A DNA stretch of 64,000 bases from Candidatus Marispirochaeta associata. Lineage in GTDB: Bacteria; Spirochaetota; Spirochaetia; JC444; Marispirochaetaceae. This document shows, piece by piece, positions 42,743-51,768 of this stretch. Position numbers and translations under genes: made by a program. The stretch spans positions 1 through 64,000 of the forward strand of contig JWTM01000396.1 of assembly GCA_001749745.1 (NCBI GenBank), written 5' to 3'. A model generated the notes under the pieces. That model had not been told where the DNA came from. It saw only the letters and a program-made list of their open reading frames with translations, and ran no database searches. Position 1 is the first letter of the stretch. Every line of letters begins with the position of its first letter.

Positions 42743-44152
42743 ATGATTGCCATTGATCAATCGCTTACTCCCCAAGATTTGAAAAGCGATCTCTCAAGGC
42801 TATTCGAAACTGCCCGAGAGACGCAGTCACGATTCTTTGCAGACTATGATCCTGGTGCGGGAGCGCCGGTGTTCACCGACGGCGGGCGCTATACCTCCCG
42901 GGGCTGGACGGAGTGGACCCAAGGCTTTGTCTATGGCTCGGCGCTGCTCACCTTCGACGCCCTGGGCGACCGGGAGATGCTGAGCCGGGGCAAGAAGGGT
43001 ACCCTCGAGTATATGCCCCCTCATCTGACCCATTTCGGCGTTCACGACCACGGTTTCAATAACGTCTCTACCTACGGTAATCTGCTACGCCTGATCAAGG
43101 AGGGGAGGCTGGATGGCGAAGCCTACGAGGCCGATCTCTATCGCCTGGCCTTGAAGGTATCCGGTGCCGCTCAGGCCCGCCGCTTTGTCGAACTGCCTGA
43201 GAGTCTGGGCTACGTGGCCTCTTTCAACGGTCTCCACAGTCTCTTTGTAGATACCATCCGTTCCATGCGGTCGCTGATGCTGGGGCATGGGCTGGGGATG
43301 TTCTACTGGGGCGAACAGGACCGCAAGGAGTCCCTCCTCTCCCGGGCGCTGAAGCACATCGAAACGACCCTGCGCTACAATCTCTACTGGGGCGCCGGTC
43401 GGGATGCCTACGACGAAGCGGGGCGCACCGTGCACGAGGCGATCTTCAATCTGGAGAGCCGCGCCTTCCGCTGCCCCTCAACGCAGCAGGGCTACTCGCC
43501 CTTCTCGACCTGGACCCGGGGACAGGCCTGGCTCATATCCGGCGCAGCCGAGGAGCTTGAGTTCCTGGAGACCTTGCCCGACGAGGAGATCCAAGGCTGC
43601 GGGCTGCCCTACTACCCCGATAAGGAGCGTCTTCTCTCCCGGCTCTGTGATGCCGCCCGGATTGCCGCCGATCATTTTATCACGCACACCCCGCCCGACG
43701 GGGTTCCCTACTGGGATACCGGCGCTCCGGGACTTGCCCATATACCGAATTATCAGGACGTTCCGGCGGATCCCTACAATCCCTATGAACCGGTAGACAG
43801 CTCTGCCGCGGCCATTACCGCCCAGGGGCTTCTTCGGCTGGGGAACTTCTTGAAGAGTCGGGGAGACCGGGGTGAAAAATATAGCGCCGCAGGATTGACC
43901 ATCGCCAAACAGCTCTTTGACGAGCCCTATCTGGCGGTCGATCCTGATCATCAAGGACTACTGCTGCACGCGGTCTATCACCGTCCCAACGGCTGGGATG
44001 CGACACCCGCCGGTACGACCGTGCCGGCCGGCGAATCCTGCCAGTGGGGGGATTATCACCTCCTGGAGCTTGGGCTCCAGATCAAGCGCATGGCCGAAGC
44101 AGGCCCCTCGTACAGCTTCTTCGCCTGCCTCGACGGAGGAATCAAAGGATGA
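42743..44152 (+). CDS. GH88-family unsaturated glucuronyl hydrolase
   Basis: Cytoplasmic alpha/alpha-barrel hydrolase, 469 aa, no signal peptide. GH88 enzymes release the unsaturated uronic acid left by polysaccharide lyases. Family blocks: HDHGFNNVSTYGNLLRL near 94-110, FVDTIRSMRSLML (the mid-protein aspartate), FSTWTRGQAW, PYWDTGAP and EPVDSSAAAITAQGLL. No lyase is in the window, so imported oligosaccharides or another uronyl glycoside are likely substrates. The start follows AAGGAGG. It overlaps the next gene by 4 bp (ATGA). Confidence 0.83.
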   Translation: MIAIDQSLTPQDLKSDLSRLFETARETQSRFFADYDPGAGAPVFTDGGRYTSRGWTEWTQGFVYGSALLTFDALGDREMLSRGKKGTLEYMPPHLTHFGVHDHGFNNVSTYGNLLRLIKEGRLDGEAYEADLYRLALKVSGAAQARRFVELPESLGYVASFNGLHSLFVDTIRSMRSLMLGHGLGMFYWGEQDRKESLLSRALKHIETTLRYNLYWGAGRDAYDEAGRTVHEAIFNLESRAFRCPSTQQGYSPFSTWTRGQAWLISGAAEELEFLETLPDEEIQGCGLPYYPDKERLLSRLCDAARIAADHFITHTPPDGVPYWDTGAPGLAHIPNYQDVPADPYNPYEPVDSSAAAITAQGLLRLGNFLKSRGDRGEKYSAAGLTIAKQLFDEPYLAVDPDHQGLLLHAVYHRPNGWDATPAGTTVPAGESCQWGDYHLLELGLQIKRMAEAGPSYSFFACLDGGIKG

Positions 44153-44976
44153 GAACATTGGAAAACCTCGACCGGCTTTGTATCCACACCATCACGACCA
44201 AACCCTGGCCTATCGAGACCGCCGTCGAGCGCTATGCCGCCGCCGGGGTGGCCGGCATCACCGTCTGGTCCGATGCACTCGACGGACGGGATCCTGCTAA
44301 AATCGGCAGGCTGATTCGGGATGCGGGGCTCTCTACGGTCTCTCTCTGCCGGGGCGGCTTCTTCCCCTCCGCGGAGAAGGAGCGTCGGGAGGAGGCGATC
44401 AGAGCCAATGAAAGGATGATCGATGATGCCGCCGCCCTAGGCGCCCCTCTGATCGTACTTGTTTGCGGAGCGGAGCCGCGGATCGGGCTGGCAGAGTCTC
44501 GTCGACAGATAGTCGACGGTCTGGCGCGCATCCTGCCGCGGGCCGAAGAGGCGGGGGTACGGCTCGCCGTGGAACCCCTGCATCCCCTCTACGCGGATAC
44601 CCGCTCGGCGGTGAATACCATGGAATCGGCTAACACAATCTGTGAGGAGTTGAATCATCCCGCCCTTGGGGTGGCAGTCGACATCTATCATGTCTGGTGG
44701 GACCCTCATCTCAAGGATGAGATTATGCGGACGGGAAGGGGGGAGAGAATCTTCGCCTTTCACACCTGCGACTGGAAGTATCCGCTGGTAGATCCCTTGA
44801 ACGACCGGGGATTGATGGGCGAAGGCTGTGCGCCGATCCGTGAAATCCGCGGCTGGTGTGAGGAATCGGGCTTTACGGGCATGCATGAGGTAGAGATCTT
44901 CTCCGACCGCTACTGGTCCATGAATCAGGATGAGTATCTGAAGAAAATTGTCGCCGCGTACCGGGAGTACGCGTGA
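44149..44976 (+). CDS. Sugar phosphate isomerase/epimerase (TIM barrel), second copy type
   Basis: 275 aa of the xylose-isomerase-like superfamily. RLAVEPLHPLYADTRSAVNT carries the metal-binding glutamate near 140, GVAVDIYHVWWDP the Asp/His pair, and GMHEVEIFSDRYW the last glutamate. I start at ATG 44149, overlapping the GH88 stop, with AAAGG upstream; the longer frame from 44044 is inside GH88. Likely epimerase or dehydratase for the sugar released by GH88. Confidence 0.83.
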   Translation: MRTLENLDRLCIHTITTKPWPIETAVERYAAAGVAGITVWSDALDGRDPAKIGRLIRDAGLSTVSLCRGGFFPSAEKERREEAIRANERMIDDAAALGAPLIVLVCGAEPRIGLAESRRQIVDGLARILPRAEEAGVRLAVEPLHPLYADTRSAVNTMESANTICEELNHPALGVAVDIYHVWWDPHLKDEIMRTGRGERIFAFHTCDWKYPLVDPLNDRGLMGEGCAPIREIRGWCEESGFTGMHEVEIFSDRYWSMNQDEYLKKIVAAYREYA

Positions 44977-45002
44977 TTACTGTATAAAGGGAGTAGTACT
45001 TG

Positions 45003-46163
45003 ATGAAGGAAAGACGAGTAAAGATTATTATGAACGGCGTCACCGGCCGAATGGGGAAGAATCAGCATCTAATCAGGAGTATTTTGGCCATTCGCAAGCA
45101 GGGGGGCCTAGCCTCGGCCTCGGGGGCAATGATTATTCCGGAACCGCTCCTGGTCGGTCGGAACTCCGCCAAGCTCGAGCGTCTGGCGGCCGACCTGGCC
45201 CCGGTGTATGGTGATCTTCCCTGGAGCACCGATCTCGATGCGGCCTTGGCCGACGACTCCTACGAGATCTACTTCGACGCAACCCTGACCCAGACCCGGG
45301 CCGAAGGGGTTGAGAAGGCGATCGCCGCCGGTAAGGCCATCTACTGCGAGAAACCGACCGCGGTAGATACCGAGTCGGCCCTGCGACTCTGGCAGCTGGC
45401 CGAGCGGCAGGGAGTCAAGAACGGCGTTGTCCAGGATAAGCTCTGGCTGCCGGGTCTGCGAAAACTAAAGTATCTGATCGATACCGACTTCTTCGGAGAG
45501 ATCCTCTCAGTCCGCGGTGAGTTCGGTTACTGGGTCTTCGACGGTTATCATCAACCGACCCAGCGGCCCAGCTGGAATTATCGCAAGGAGGACGGCGGCG
45601 GCATCATGGTCGATATGTTCTGTCACTGGCGCTATGTGATCGATAATATCTTCGGAGAGATTCGCTCCTTGAACGCCCTCGGCGCCACCCATATTCCGAA
45701 ACGCCTCGACGAACAGGGAAAGGAGTACGCCTGCACCGCCGACGACGCCGCCTACGGTACCTTCGAGTTGGCGAACGGCATTATTTGTCAGTTCAACTCG
45801 AGTTGGGCAGTCCGGGTCCGCCGGGACGATCTTCTGACCCTGCAGGTCGACGGCACCCGGGGCAGCGCGGTGGCGGGACTGCGGGACTGTGTGGTACAGC
45901 ACGATGCGGAGACCCCCAAACCGGTCTGGAATCCGGATATCGATAGTCCTATTGATTTCTTGGATGGCTGGACCAAGGTTCCGACCCGGGATGTTTTTGA
46001 CAACGCCTTCAAGGTGCAGTGGGAACTCTTCCTCAAGCACCTGGTCGACGACGAGCCCTTTCCCTGGAACCTGCTCGAGGGAGCCAAAGGGGTGCAGCTG
46101 GCCGAGCTTGGTCTGAAGAGCTGGAAGGAGCGGCGCTGGCTGGATGTGGAGAAGCTCTCCTAA
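45003..46163 (+). CDS. Gfo/Idh/MocA-family oxidoreductase
   Basis: 386-aa NAD(P)-dependent dehydrogenase. The N-terminal nucleotide-binding segment is IIMNGVTGRMGKNQHLIRS, a variant in which the glycine loop reads GVTGRMG. AIYCEKPTAVDTES carries the catalytic EKP; GGGIMVDMFCHWRYVIDNIFG holds the substrate-binding histidine region. It completes the + arm of the locus after GH88 and the isomerase. GGGAG precedes; TTG 45000 is an alternative start. It overlaps the convergent ClC gene by 4 bp. Confidence 0.85.
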   Translation: MKERRVKIIMNGVTGRMGKNQHLIRSILAIRKQGGLASASGAMIIPEPLLVGRNSAKLERLAADLAPVYGDLPWSTDLDAALADDSYEIYFDATLTQTRAEGVEKAIAAGKAIYCEKPTAVDTESALRLWQLAERQGVKNGVVQDKLWLPGLRKLKYLIDTDFFGEILSVRGEFGYWVFDGYHQPTQRPSWNYRKEDGGGIMVDMFCHWRYVIDNIFGEIRSLNALGATHIPKRLDEQGKEYACTADDAAYGTFELANGIICQFNSSWAVRVRRDDLLTLQVDGTRGSAVAGLRDCVVQHDAETPKPVWNPDIDSPIDFLDGWTKVPTRDVFDNAFKVQWELFLKHLVDDEPFPWNLLEGAKGVQLAELGLKSWKERRWLDVEKLS

Positions 46164-47470
46164 TCGACAATCGGACCGCTCTCCGGCGCCGAGGCCGGGA
46201 AGAGATCGTAGATGGTGCGACTGCGGTTGATCTGGAAGCCGATGATCGCCGCCAGGGCGGCCGGAAGACCGTAGTGGATTCCAAAGATCTCGAGGCTGAT
46301 GATAGCCGCGGCGATTGGTACGTTCATTACGCTGGCCAGGGTAGAGGCGAAGCCCGCCGCCAGGGCGGCGTAGTAGAGCGGACTGATCAGGGGGATGCCG
46401 ATCAGATCGCAGAAGGCGCAGGCCAAGAGCATCCCGATAATGACTACCGGACCCACGAAGCCTGCGCTCATACCCGTACCGACGGTAAGACTGGTGCCCC
46501 AGGATTTAATAACCAGAAGGACGATACAGATCAGCGCCAGCGGCAGAGCTCCGCTACTGTTCAGCGTCAGGGCGGTAGGCTCGAACATCAGCTTCCGCAC
46601 CAGTTCGCGGCTGCTGCCCAATAGCTCCGGCTGAACCAGCCAGGCTACGCTTACCGTGACGCTTGTTCCTACAATCGCCTTCAAGCGCAGACTGATCCGC
46701 GGATTGTGTCTGATTCGGCGGCTTAGGAATGCGTATACAGTGTTGAATAGCAGACCGGCCGCTCCTCCCACTATGCCGACCGCCAGAACTACCGGCAGCC
46801 CCCAAGGGCCCATAAAGGCGTCGATCTCCGGCAGCGGGTAGAAGGGGGCGAAGCCGAGACTGCGCGCCAGAAAGACCGCGCCGGAACTGGCGATAATGGC
46901 CGGAAAGAGGTCGCGGTAGTGCATCGAACTACGTTGGATAATCTCGATAGCGAAGATCCCGCCGCCGATGGATGAGTGGAAGACGGCGCCTACTACAGCG
47001 GCCATGCCGCAGGTGGCGGCGGTGCGGCTCTCTTTTCCCGCTCGGCCGCCGTGTATCACCAGCGCCAGGCGGCTCATCAAACCGGCGGAGACCCTTCCCA
47101 GGGGACCTACGATACCGCCGATACCGAAGGTTCCCAGGGTCATCAGAGCCGAGGCGAACTTGCTGAGGGTTGCCCTCAAGGGCAGGCGCCCCTGGTCGTC
47201 CCGCACGGCGTGGATGTAGGCTGGGATTCCTTCGCCTGATGAGAGAGGGGCGAAACGGTAGATCAGTTCGGTGGTTACCAGCGCTCCGAGTCCCGCCCAG
47301 AGAGGCAGCGGAATCCCCTGCATCCGGGAGATCTCATGCAGCCCGGACTGCATCCTATCCAGTAAGAGGGTAAAAATCCGCACCAGCCCGGTGCCCACCA
47401 GGGCTGCAGAAAGGGCGATAACTATCCAACGCAGGAGATATAGGAGGGATTTCAGTTTCTCGGATCTCAT
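46160..47470 (-). CDS. ClC-family chloride channel/transporter, gating glutamate missing
   Basis: 436-aa membrane protein of the ClC fold with about 10 or more hydrophobic segments and no CBS domains. The selectivity loops are recognisable but altered: SSGEGIPAYI replaces the usual GSGIP, and GIGGIVGPLGRVSAG replaces G(K/R)EGP, so the external gating Glu is Val. The inner-glutamate region, GIFAIEIIQR, is kept, and GMSAGFVGPVVIIG corresponds to GxFxP. Loss of the gating Glu in known ClCs uncouples proton exchange; here a passive anion channel is likely. It overlaps the J-domain gene by 4 bp. Confidence 0.82.
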   Translation of the reverse strand: MRSEKLKSLLYLLRWIVIALSAALVGTGLVRIFTLLLDRMQSGLHEISRMQGIPLPLWAGLGALVTTELIYRFAPLSSGEGIPAYIHAVRDDQGRLPLRATLSKFASALMTLGTFGIGGIVGPLGRVSAGLMSRLALVIHGGRAGKESRTAATCGMAAVVGAVFHSSIGGGIFAIEIIQRSSMHYRDLFPAIIASSGAVFLARSLGFAPFYPLPEIDAFMGPWGLPVVLAVGIVGGAAGLLFNTVYAFLSRRIRHNPRISLRLKAIVGTSVTVSVAWLVQPELLGSSRELVRKLMFEPTALTLNSSGALPLALICIVLLVIKSWGTSLTVGTGMSAGFVGPVVIIGMLLACAFCDLIGIPLISPLYYAALAAGFASTLASVMNVPIAAAIISLEIFGIHYGLPAALAAIIGFQINRSRTIYDLFPASAPESGPIVD

Positions 47471-48087
47471 CTCTCTTGATTATCGGCAGAGACCTTATCG
47501 GCCAATACCCGGCAGATCCGGGTGTAGACCCGGTTGTACTGCTCGATCCTCCAGAGGCGGAATCGGGAGTCGGAGACCCAGATACTATCCGGATAGTCGT
47601 TCACCACCCGGTAGAAATAGGCGTAGGCCTTCTGAAAATGGCGCAGCGCCGCAATAGCCAGTTGCAGTAGCTGGCTATCGGGCACGTAGTGTTGGGGACG
47701 GCCGGCGGCATTGCGCCGATCGAAGAAGCGACGCTGACCCTCCCGGTAGTTCTCGAGGCCCCGCTTGTAGTAGACGTAATCGGGATCTTTTAGGGGACCG
47801 ACTGCTCCGGGGTCCGCCGGGGGAGCGGTCGGGGCTTGCGGAGGGTGCTCGCTCCTTCTTGCCGGTCGGCTTATTAGCTCTATCAGCGTAATGTAGGCCT
47901 CGTTTATGCGCATCATCGCCAACTCCCGCTTCTGCCGTTCGGCGTCGGGGAAGAGATCGGGATGATTCGCCCTGGCGGATCGGTGGTAGGCCCGCTTGAG
48001 TCGCTCCAGCGAGAGGTTTTCTCCCTCCCCGGCGGAGAGACCCAAGAGGCGCAGATGGGGATCCGCCAGACTGCCGTCGATCTTCAT
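47467..48087 (-). CDS. J-domain protein (DnaJ-like)
   Basis: 206 aa. An N-terminal J domain at about 10-75 includes the HPD tripeptide in ANHPDLFPDAER, needed to stimulate DnaK ATPase. After a Pro/Ala linker (80-100) comes an Arg/Tyr-rich helical region of unknown type, with a tetratricopeptide-like look (LAIAALRHFQKAYAYFYRVV). No zinc-finger or C-terminal DnaJ domains, so it is a type III J protein with a private client. It sits 3 nt after the aminopeptidase gene. Confidence 0.82.
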   Translation of the reverse strand: MKIDGSLADPHLRLLGLSAGEGENLSLERLKRAYHRSARANHPDLFPDAERQKRELAMMRINEAYITLIELISRPARRSEHPPQAPTAPPADPGAVGPLKDPDYVYYKRGLENYREGQRRFFDRRNAAGRPQHYVPDSQLLQLAIAALRHFQKAYAYFYRVVNDYPDSIWVSDSRFRLWRIEQYNRVYTRICRVLADKVSADNQER

Positions 48088-48090
48088 GGT

Positions 48091-49212
48091 CTATTTCGAC
48101 AGATGCTCCGGATTCATCTTCTCGAACGCGGGATGGGTAAAGCGGCCGTCGACCCGAATCTCCTCGCCATCCATCTCGATCCGCCCGCCGCCGTAGTCGG
48201 GCCGCTGAATGCAGACCAGGTCCCAGTGGAGGGAGCTCTTGTTGCCGTTATCGGCCTCTTTGTAGGCGTTTCCGGGGGTAAAATGGAAAGAGCCGGCGAT
48301 CTTTTCGTCGAAGAGGGTCTCGTCCATAGGATTAAGGATATGCGGATTGCATCCCAGGGCGAACTCGCCGATGTAGCGGGCCCCTTCGTCCATATCGAAG
48401 ATGGTGTTGATCTTCTCGTTGTTATTGGACCGAGCTTCGATGATCTTGCCCTCTTTGAAGGTGAGCTCGATCTCCCGAAAGGTAAAGCCGAAGTAGGTAG
48501 ACGGAGCGGTGTAACGTAAAGTGCCCTCCACGCTGTCGCGAACCGGAGCGGTATAGATCTCGCCGTCGGGGATATTCCGTTCCCCAAAGCAGGGAACCAC
48601 CCCCATACCCTCTATGGAGAAGCGCAGATCCGTACCCGGACCGGTGATATGTACCTCTTTAGCCTGCCGCAGATACTCCTCGGCGGGTTTCATCGCCTCA
48701 CCCATGGCGGCGTAGTTGACGCCTGTGGTAACCCGGAAGTAGAACTCCTCGAAACTGCGGGTGGATACCTCGGCCATGGCCGCCATTCCCGGGGTCGGAT
48801 AGCGGAGCACGACCCATTTAGTGCGGGGTACGCGGATCTGATGGTGAACCGGTTTGGCCAAATGGTGCATCTCGATTTCGTTTTGGGATTCCGGAAGGTC
48901 GCTCTTCTCCTTGGGATTATCGTAGCCCCGGATGCCGATAAAGGCGTCCATCTTCTCCATCCGGTAGGCCTCGCTATCGGCGATCACCTTAAGACTTTCG
49001 GGACTCGCCCCGCTGATAATGGCCCGGTTCAGGCGGCTGAGCCTGTAATCGACCACGGGATACCCTCCGGCTCGGTAGACCGCATTGATCAGGGCTTCCA
49101 CCATCTCTTCGGGAGTATCGTGGCTCTGAATCAGGCACTTCTCTCCCGGTTTAAGGGCGACCGAATGGTCGATCAGGAGATCCGCGAGTTTTTGTTGTTC
49201 TGGATGTATCAT
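48091..49212 (-). CDS. M29-family aminopeptidase
   Basis: Metal-dependent exo-peptidase of the AmpS/PepS (thermophilic) type, 373 aa. Metal ligands appear in the C-terminal half in family order: NIPDGEIYTAP, ARYIGEFALGCNP, SSLHWDLVCIQ. The N-terminal half carries LADLLIDHSVALKPGEKCLI as in other M29 enzymes. Cytoplasmic, no signal. The start follows AGGAG by about 10 nt. First of a three-gene - strand run with the J-domain and ClC genes. Confidence 0.9.
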   Translation of the reverse strand: MIHPEQQKLADLLIDHSVALKPGEKCLIQSHDTPEEMVEALINAVYRAGGYPVVDYRLSRLNRAIISGASPESLKVIADSEAYRMEKMDAFIGIRGYDNPKEKSDLPESQNEIEMHHLAKPVHHQIRVPRTKWVVLRYPTPGMAAMAEVSTRSFEEFYFRVTTGVNYAAMGEAMKPAEEYLRQAKEVHITGPGTDLRFSIEGMGVVPCFGERNIPDGEIYTAPVRDSVEGTLRYTAPSTYFGFTFREIELTFKEGKIIEARSNNNEKINTIFDMDEGARYIGEFALGCNPHILNPMDETLFDEKIAGSFHFTPGNAYKEADNGNKSSLHWDLVCIQRPDYGGGRIEMDGEEIRVDGRFTHPAFEKMNPEHLSK

Positions 49213-49307
49213 AGGGTGCTGCTCCTAGTAAATCATTTTGCTGCTCTCAGTATACTAGAGAATAGAGAGGACGACAGCGGTCGATTTACTTTGCGTTATA
49301 GTAAAAA

Positions 49308-49324
49308 ATGAGTAATTTACTCAT
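49308..49324. promoter_or_regulatory. Perfect 17-bp palindrome abutting the HMA start codon
   Basis: ATGAGTAATTTACTCAT, 8 bp either side of a central T, directly before ATG 49325. A TATAGT -10 box is at 49297-49302, so the palindrome covers the transcription start and the ribosome site. Probable operator or translation-blocking hairpin. Confidence 0.6.
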
Positions 49325-49588
49325 ATGAAAACCGACTTAGATAATACCGATGCAAAGCAAGCGACAATGAAGCTCGAAGGTGCAAACTGCTCCTCTTGCG
49401 TTTTCACTATAGAACATGCCGGCCGCAAGGTTGAGGGGATCGGCGATGTGGCGGTGGACGTCAATAAGGGTGAGATCAGCGTAACCTACGGCGGTAACGC
49501 CGGCTCCCTGGAACGCATTAAAGAGATCGTGCACCGACTCGGCTATTCGGCCGAGATTAATTGGGATTCGGTACAAGACGCCCAATAA
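49325..49588 (+). CDS. HMA-domain metal-binding protein (copper chaperone-like)
   Basis: 87-aa single ferredoxin-like HMA domain. The metal motif CxxC is GANCSSCVF near 19-27 (GMxCxxC with Ala-Asn for Met). The rest follows the family: VEGIGDVAVDVNKGEISVTY and IKEIVHRLGYSAEI. It could carry Cu(I) or a similar soft metal. The palindrome directly before the start codon leaves no room for a Shine-Dalgarno. It lies 45 bp before a two-component system with a Met-rich sensor, a suggestive pairing. No copper ATPase is in the window. Confidence 0.8.
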   Translation: MKTDLDNTDAKQATMKLEGANCSSCVFTIEHAGRKVEGIGDVAVDVNKGEISVTYGGNAGSLERIKEIVHRLGYSAEINWDSVQDAQ

Positions 49589-49594
49589 TATCCG

Positions 49595-49616
49595 TTCATA
49601 ATTCCTTCATCATTCC
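49595..49616 (+). promoter_or_regulatory. 11-bp direct repeat, likely response-regulator box
   Basis: TTCATAATTCC followed at once by TTCATCATTCC (10 of 11 identical). It ends 4 nt before the -10 box TATACT (49621-49626), replacing a -35 box. This is the layout of OmpR/PhoB-type activator sites. Confidence 0.6.
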
Positions 49617-49633
49617 GGTGTATACTACCATCT

Positions 49634-50353
49634 ATGGGCAGTAAAAACCGCACCGTGTTGATCGCCGAGGATGAACGAAATATAAACCGACTGATAGCGG
49701 ATTACCTCTCTTCCCTCGGGTATCAGTGTCTACAGGCCTACGACGGAGCCGAGGCGATGAAGCTCTTCCACCGGGAAGGAGCGGACCTGGCGATTGTAGA
49801 CGTGATGATGCCTGGAATAGACGGGATCGACCTGACAAGGCGAATACGGGAACAGTCGACCATACCGGTGATCATCCTTACCGCCCGGGCGGAGGAGCAG
49901 GATAAATTGATCGGTCTCGATACCGGGGCCGACGATTATATGACCAAACCCTTCAGTCTCAAAGAGCTGGCGGCGAGGGTACGAGCGCAGCTGCGGCGAC
50001 TGGAGCTCGACCGGCCTGCCGGGGATCGAGACGAAGCCCAGATCTTCGAGTACGGCGGTCTGCGGATAGAACCCGAGTCCCGTCGGGTGTTGCTCGATGG
50101 GAAGCGGATCGATCCGACTTCCCTGCAGTTCGATCTTCTTGTAGCGCTGATCCGTTACCCGGGCAAGGTTTTTACCCGCCAGGCGCTCTTGGATCAGATC
50201 CAGCAGGAGGCCTTTGAAGGCTATGAGCGCACCATCGATGTGCATATCAAGAATATCCGCAAACTGATCGAGCGGGATCCGAAGCATCCCCGACTCCTCC
50301 AGACCGTTTGGGGGGTGGGCTATAAGCTTGAAACCGCCGAGGACAAGCCGTGA
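49634..50353 (+). CDS. OmpR-family response regulator
   Basis: 239 aa: receiver domain with acidic pocket VLIAEDERN, phospho-acceptor D56 in AIVDVMMPG, conserved LTARAE and DDYMTKPFS; then a winged-helix DNA-binding domain (about 135-235, RTIDVHIKNIRKLI and VWGVGYKLE). ATG 49634 is 7 nt after TATACT with no Shine-Dalgarno, so probably leaderless. A direct repeat in the -35 region suggests autoactivation. It overlaps the kinase by 4 bp (GTGA). Confidence 0.92.
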   Translation: MGSKNRTVLIAEDERNINRLIADYLSSLGYQCLQAYDGAEAMKLFHREGADLAIVDVMMPGIDGIDLTRRIREQSTIPVIILTARAEEQDKLIGLDTGADDYMTKPFSLKELAARVRAQLRRLELDRPAGDRDEAQIFEYGGLRIEPESRRVLLDGKRIDPTSLQFDLLVALIRYPGKVFTRQALLDQIQQEAFEGYERTIDVHIKNIRKLIERDPKHPRLLQTVWGVGYKLETAEDKP

Positions 50354-51759
50354 GGAACCGACTCTTTCTGCGCATACTCTTTGCCTTCGGACTGATAATC
50401 CTTCTGGGAGCGCTGGTGAACATCGGCTATGTATCCATCGCGAGCCGACAGGCCTACCGCAGGCTGGTCCGACAGGAGGACCGGCGTCTGGCTGAGGAGC
50501 TCGCCCCGGGAATCGCCGACTATTACCGCCGTACCGGGAGCCTTGATGGGGTGCAGAGTCTCTTCGCGGCTCCTCCCGCATTCGATCAGATGCCGATGCA
50601 CCGCCGAGGAGAGGATATGATGCCCCGCATGCCGCGGATGCGCCTCCCCTCGATTGTCGTCACCGACCCCCGCGGGCAGATCCGCAGCGATTCGGCGGGG
50701 TTGCTTGCCCGCGGGAGTCGCCTCGATCCTGACGAGGCCAGTGCGGTACGGGTGGCCGTCGGCGAGCGGACCGTGGGCTGGATTTATGTGGGGAGTATGA
50801 TCCTTACCGGCGCGGCGGACGAGGGGCAGGCGCTCTTTCGTATGGTTCTTAGATCGGCGGCCTTCGCTTCCGGAACAGTGGTAATTCTGGCCTTGTTGTT
50901 GGGGATCCTTCTGGCACGGAGTATCAGCCGACCCATCGCCGCCCTGGCCGATGCGGCCGGCGCGGTCTCCCGAGGTGACTTTACCCGGCGCATCAGCCTT
51001 GAACGTAAGGATGAACTGGGTAGTTTAATCAAAGAGTTTAACCGAATGGTTGAATCGCTTGGTGAGTCCGAAGCCTGGAAACGGCGGCTGATCCGGGACA
51101 CAGCCCATGAGCTGCGCACCCCGGTAGCGGTGATCCAGGGGGAACTCGAGATGATCATGGAAGGGGTCTATATGCCCGACGCGGAGCGGATAGCGGCGAT
51201 CCATAGGGAGACCCAGCTCCTCACGCGGCTGATCGGAGATATGGGAGAACTGGCCTCGGCCGAGGCCGGGGAGATGCGCCTGCGTCGGGAGCGTTTCGAT
51301 CTTGCCGAGCTGGTCGCCGAGACCGTGGCCGCCTTCGAAACGCAAGCCGCCGCGGCGGGAGTTCGACTCCGTTCAGAACTGGCCCCCGGCCTTTGGATCG
51401 AGGGAGACCGGCAGAAGCTTGCCCAGGTCTTCCGCAACCTGATCGGTAACGCTATACAACAGCTCTCGCCGGGCGACCGGGTCGATATTTATCAGAAAGA
51501 GGGTCGCGAGCTTCTTAGACTAGGGGTAGATGATTCCGGTCCCGGAATCCCTCCTGAGTTCCGGGAGAAGGTCTTCGAACGCTTCTTCCGCCTCGACAGC
51601 GCCCGTTCCCGGGATACCGGCGGAGCCGGGATCGGTCTCTCAATTGCGCGACAGATAATGCGTCTGCATAAGGGGGATTTGATTGTGGAACAGGGACGCA
51701 ACGGCGGCGCGCTCTTTCTGCTCCTCCTGCCCCGCCTTGACCGGCAGGCCCTCGAGTGA
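50350..51759 (+). CDS. Sensor histidine kinase with Met-rich periplasmic domain
   Basis: 469 aa: N-terminal membrane helix (8-28), a periplasmic domain to about 170, second helix (172-192), HAMP, HisKA with DTAHELRTPVAVI (His near 252), and HATPase with N box NLIGNAIQQ, G1 DDSGPGIPPEFR, G2 GGAGIGLSIAR. The sensor domain has six methionines and a histidine within about 20 residues (DQMPMHRRGEDMMPRMPRMR near 79-98), a composition seen in copper/silver-handling proteins. With the adjacent HMA protein, soft-metal sensing is a fair hypothesis. Confidence 0.9.
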   Translation: MRNRLFLRILFAFGLIILLGALVNIGYVSIASRQAYRRLVRQEDRRLAEELAPGIADYYRRTGSLDGVQSLFAAPPAFDQMPMHRRGEDMMPRMPRMRLPSIVVTDPRGQIRSDSAGLLARGSRLDPDEASAVRVAVGERTVGWIYVGSMILTGAADEGQALFRMVLRSAAFASGTVVILALLLGILLARSISRPIAALADAAGAVSRGDFTRRISLERKDELGSLIKEFNRMVESLGESEAWKRRLIRDTAHELRTPVAVIQGELEMIMEGVYMPDAERIAAIHRETQLLTRLIGDMGELASAEAGEMRLRRERFDLAELVAETVAAFETQAAAAGVRLRSELAPGLWIEGDRQKLAQVFRNLIGNAIQQLSPGDRVDIYQKEGRELLRLGVDDSGPGIPPEFREKVFERFFRLDSARSRDTGGAGIGLSIARQIMRLHKGDLIVEQGRNGGALFLLLLPRLDRQALE

Positions 51760-51768
51760 GCATAGTAG

